The notes beneath the pieces were generated by a model. It had not been told where the DNA came from and did not search any database. It saw only the letters and a list, made by a program, of their open reading frames with translations. DNA of 64,000 nucleotides, taken from Pelomyxa schiedti. Lineage: Eukaryota > Evosea > Pelobiontida > Pelomyxidae. The stretch is taken from assembly GCA_020536535.1 (NCBI GenBank), contig JAHLWZ010000843.1, positions 1 to 64,000 of the forward strand, in the 5' to 3' direction. Shown here piece by piece: positions 61,919-64,000 of the stretch. A program made the position numbers and the translations under genes. Each line of letters opens with the position of its first letter. Position 1 is the first letter of the stretch.

Positions 61919-64000
61919 ATGAGCAACGCGGTAACAGACGCGGATCTTAGGCAGATCTTCGAGGCCAAATGCGTTGTAGGTGTTTTGTTGTAAACTCGTC
62001 GGTTTTCTCTCATTCTCTCACTCACTTTTTTTTTCCCCCTCCCTCTACGCTTGTTGTCATCATCACAGGACTCCCATGTTGTCTCGCAACCGCAAAGGGC
62101 TGTTAGATTCGTGCAGCAGGTTAGACAAGCCACTGGCACGTCAAAAGCGCTTTGTCTGAGGACCGCGGGGCTTGGCCCTGCTTCGGCCACTGCTGTGGCT
62201 AATGTACTGAGGTTTAATGATTTCTACACCTCGCTGGATATGTCTGGAAACAGGTGCCTTTAATTTCACTGATTTCACTCATTCGTGTTGTGGAGCATTT
62301 TATTTTGCCTAGGAGGCCCTTACTTTCAACAGAATTGGAGACGCTGGAGCAGCTCACTTGGGGAGCATGTTGCGAACGAACAACACTTTGACCAGCTTGG
62401 ATATAAGAGGGAATGACATCGGCGTGCATGTAATACTCTCGCTTTCCTACGAGAATATAGTTACAGATGTAGGGAATTGATGCCCTCTTTGCGGCCATCG
62501 GATGCCAAAATAGGACACTGACTCAACTTGATTTATCTGCAATTAATGGTGTTCGCAATCACGTTGGTGTTAAAGCTGCTGTTGGTATTGCAGATGCATT
62601 GAAAGAAAATTCTGTATTGAACCGTATATGCCTGCGGGATACTGGTTTAGGCATAGAGGGAGTCAAGAAACTTTCAGAGGGAGGTGGCATTAGATCATGT
62701 GTTTCCCTTGATCTTTCTCGGAACAATATACAAACTGATGGATGTTCAGAATTAATGAGAGTTCTGCGTGGTTCTACTTCCATCGAGACATTGTTCATCT
62801 CACATAATGGGATTGGTGATGGAGGTGCTGCAGCAGTTGCACACTTTTTCCGAACAGTGAACTCTCTGATTCTACTGGACTTGTCATATAACAACATTGG
62901 GAACACTGGAATCAAGCATCTCTCTAATGCATTCAATCACCACTTAACCAAAGGAGGGCGGTTTCCGCTCAGAGTACTGTCACTAGCAGGAAATCCTATA
63001 TCCTCAGATTCACTCAGAATACTTTTGAGTCCACTTTCTGGGAGTCCATACTCCAGCCCCCAGCTAACACCAACAGAACCTCCTAAGCCAATTGAAGTGC
63101 CAATTGGGACACCCGAACGTCCCAAAAGGCAATCACCAGAGGGTGTACAACCTCTAACCCTCCCATCATCCCCCCGTCACTCTTCCGCACAGTCACAATC
63201 TCTTTCCACCTCTCCCCGTGCTTCACCACAGCTCTCACCACTTCTCCTACCATCAGATTCACGATCACACGTAAGACCAGCCAGTCCAAGGCAGTCTACA
63301 GCGAAACAAGACTCAAACGTTGTTCACACGACTTCGTGCCAGTCTTCACCCACTCTTTTACCGTCTCAGTGGGGACGGCTAAGCACAAGGCCTCGACACT
63401 CCGCCATTGACCAGAATCCTTCAAGTGCGTCTAGTGGTACAAACTCACCCTTTTTACCCCCAATAATTACGAAAGCCTGCATTCACTTTGGCGATTCACC
63501 AACAAACTTAACTTCAACCAGTGCCCCGCATTCAGCAAATTACTCACAACGTGTAGTGCAATTCAAGCAGCTTCCGAAAACAACATTACGACGCCCCAGA
63601 AATCGGCTTGGAAACTCCACATCCGTATCACAACCTGTATCCAGATTGTCATATAATGTAGATAGGCTCTGGCAGAATACCCATTTGTCATTTTCAACAC
63701 CACCAACAGCAAACCCATCTCCTCAGCGATCCCGAGCCACATCACCCCCCCTTTCTTTTCATCTTCCTCCTATATCCAACCTTAATAACGGCCTTGTATG
63801 TACCCAAAAATGCCGAATAGAAGTGTTGGACTTGAGTTGCTGTGAACTTGACTCATTCAGTGGGTCAGTACTTGCATCCTTTATAGAATTGGCCCCAGCA
63901 CTCAAGAAGTTAGTTCTAAAAGAGAACCGATTAGGTAAGATATTTCACCAACATCACAGGGATTAACTCAGCTCAGAGGATGTTGGCACTGCTGAAATCA
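61919..64000 (+). CDS. Leucine-rich-repeat protein, partial at right edge
   Basis: ATG at 61919 opens a short acidic head, then ribonuclease-inhibitor-type LRRs: ALCLRTAGLGPASATAVANVL, TSLDMSGN, TSLDIRGNDIGVH, NRICLRDTGLGIEGVKKLS, SLDLSRNNIQTDGCSELM, TLFISHNGIGDGGAAAVA and LLDLSYNNIGNTGIKHLS. Regular 27-29 residue spacing is visible. A Ser/Pro-rich stretch of about 220 residues (63050-63760) interrupts them, after which LRRs resume (VLDLSCCELDSFSG, LVLKENRLG) and leave the window. Such LRRs are protein-interaction scaffolds; no partner is evident. The 25-nt intron at 63935-63959 precedes the final visible codons. Divergent from XRN2, about 310 bases between starts. Confidence 0.8.
63935..63959 (+). 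other. 25-nt intron in LRR gene
   Basis: GTAAGATATT ... ATCACAG. Removing it joins ENRLG to INSAQRMLALLKS, restoring the LRR register; retained, the frame reaches a stop at 63964. Confidence 0.7.

Overview
The window is nuclear DNA of a unicellular eukaryote. The evidence is spliceosomal genes with short GT-AG introns, eukaryote-specific proteins (RNA polymerase II subunit RPB2, eIF2-gamma, XRN2/RAT1, EDEM, talin-like FERM, HEATR6, RhoGEF-FYVE, ARF, OTUD6), no operons and no mobile elements. Most introns I could place are about 25-80 nt, and several are only 25-29 nt. The standard genetic code fits every recognisable gene. I cannot name the lineage; a gene-dense, intron-rich protist is as far as the sequence goes. 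No tRNA, rRNA, CRISPR array or transposon was seen.

Layout. 0-5 kb: a degenerate tandem repeat, a BTB-domain fragment and an NRF-type membrane acyltransferase (minus), facing eIF2-gamma (plus, 5.0-6.8 kb). 7.5-14.5 kb: a small membrane protein (minus), a TRIM-like B-box protein (plus) and RPB2 (plus). 14.6-25 kb: a divergent HBS1/eEF1A-like GTPase (minus), OTUD6-type deubiquitinase (plus), a B-box plus degenerate DEAD-box protein (plus), and an RCC1-F-box-ARF fusion (minus). 25-34.4 kb: a three-domain RNA-repair ligase (plus), an EF-hand protein (plus), a DH-PH-FYVE RhoGEF (minus), a metallophosphoesterase (plus). 34.7-43.5 kb: an intronless unknown protein, a TPR protein, a SANT-like protein, two small unknowns and HEATR6. 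43.6-49.7 kb: a very large VIT-vWA protein that also carries ubiquitin-like and E2-like regions plus DUF2135. 49.8-64 kb: a talin-head-like FERM protein, EDEM mannosidase, a zinc-binding unknown, XRN2, and an LRR protein that runs off the right edge.

Ten neighbouring gene pairs are arranged head to head with only about 40-350 bp between start codons, so shared bidirectional promoters look like the rule here. Many 5' exons are much more GC-rich than the rest of their genes.

A functional theme is ubiquitin signalling: two B-box proteins, an F-box fusion, F-box-like C-terminal stubs, a BTB domain, an OTU protease, an E2/ubiquitin-like module, and an ERAD mannosidase. A second theme is RNA: polymerase II, the 5'-3' exonuclease XRN2, RNA-repair ligase and translation GTPases. 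The strongest novelty candidates are the VIT-vWA-UBL-E2-DUF2135 protein, the RCC1-F-box-ARF protein, the B-box/pseudo-helicase protein, and the translation-GTPase relative that has lost its catalytic histidine.

All exon boundaries were read by eye and some reading-frame breaks remain; three sit in or near homopolymers or GC-rich tracts and may be sequencing errors.
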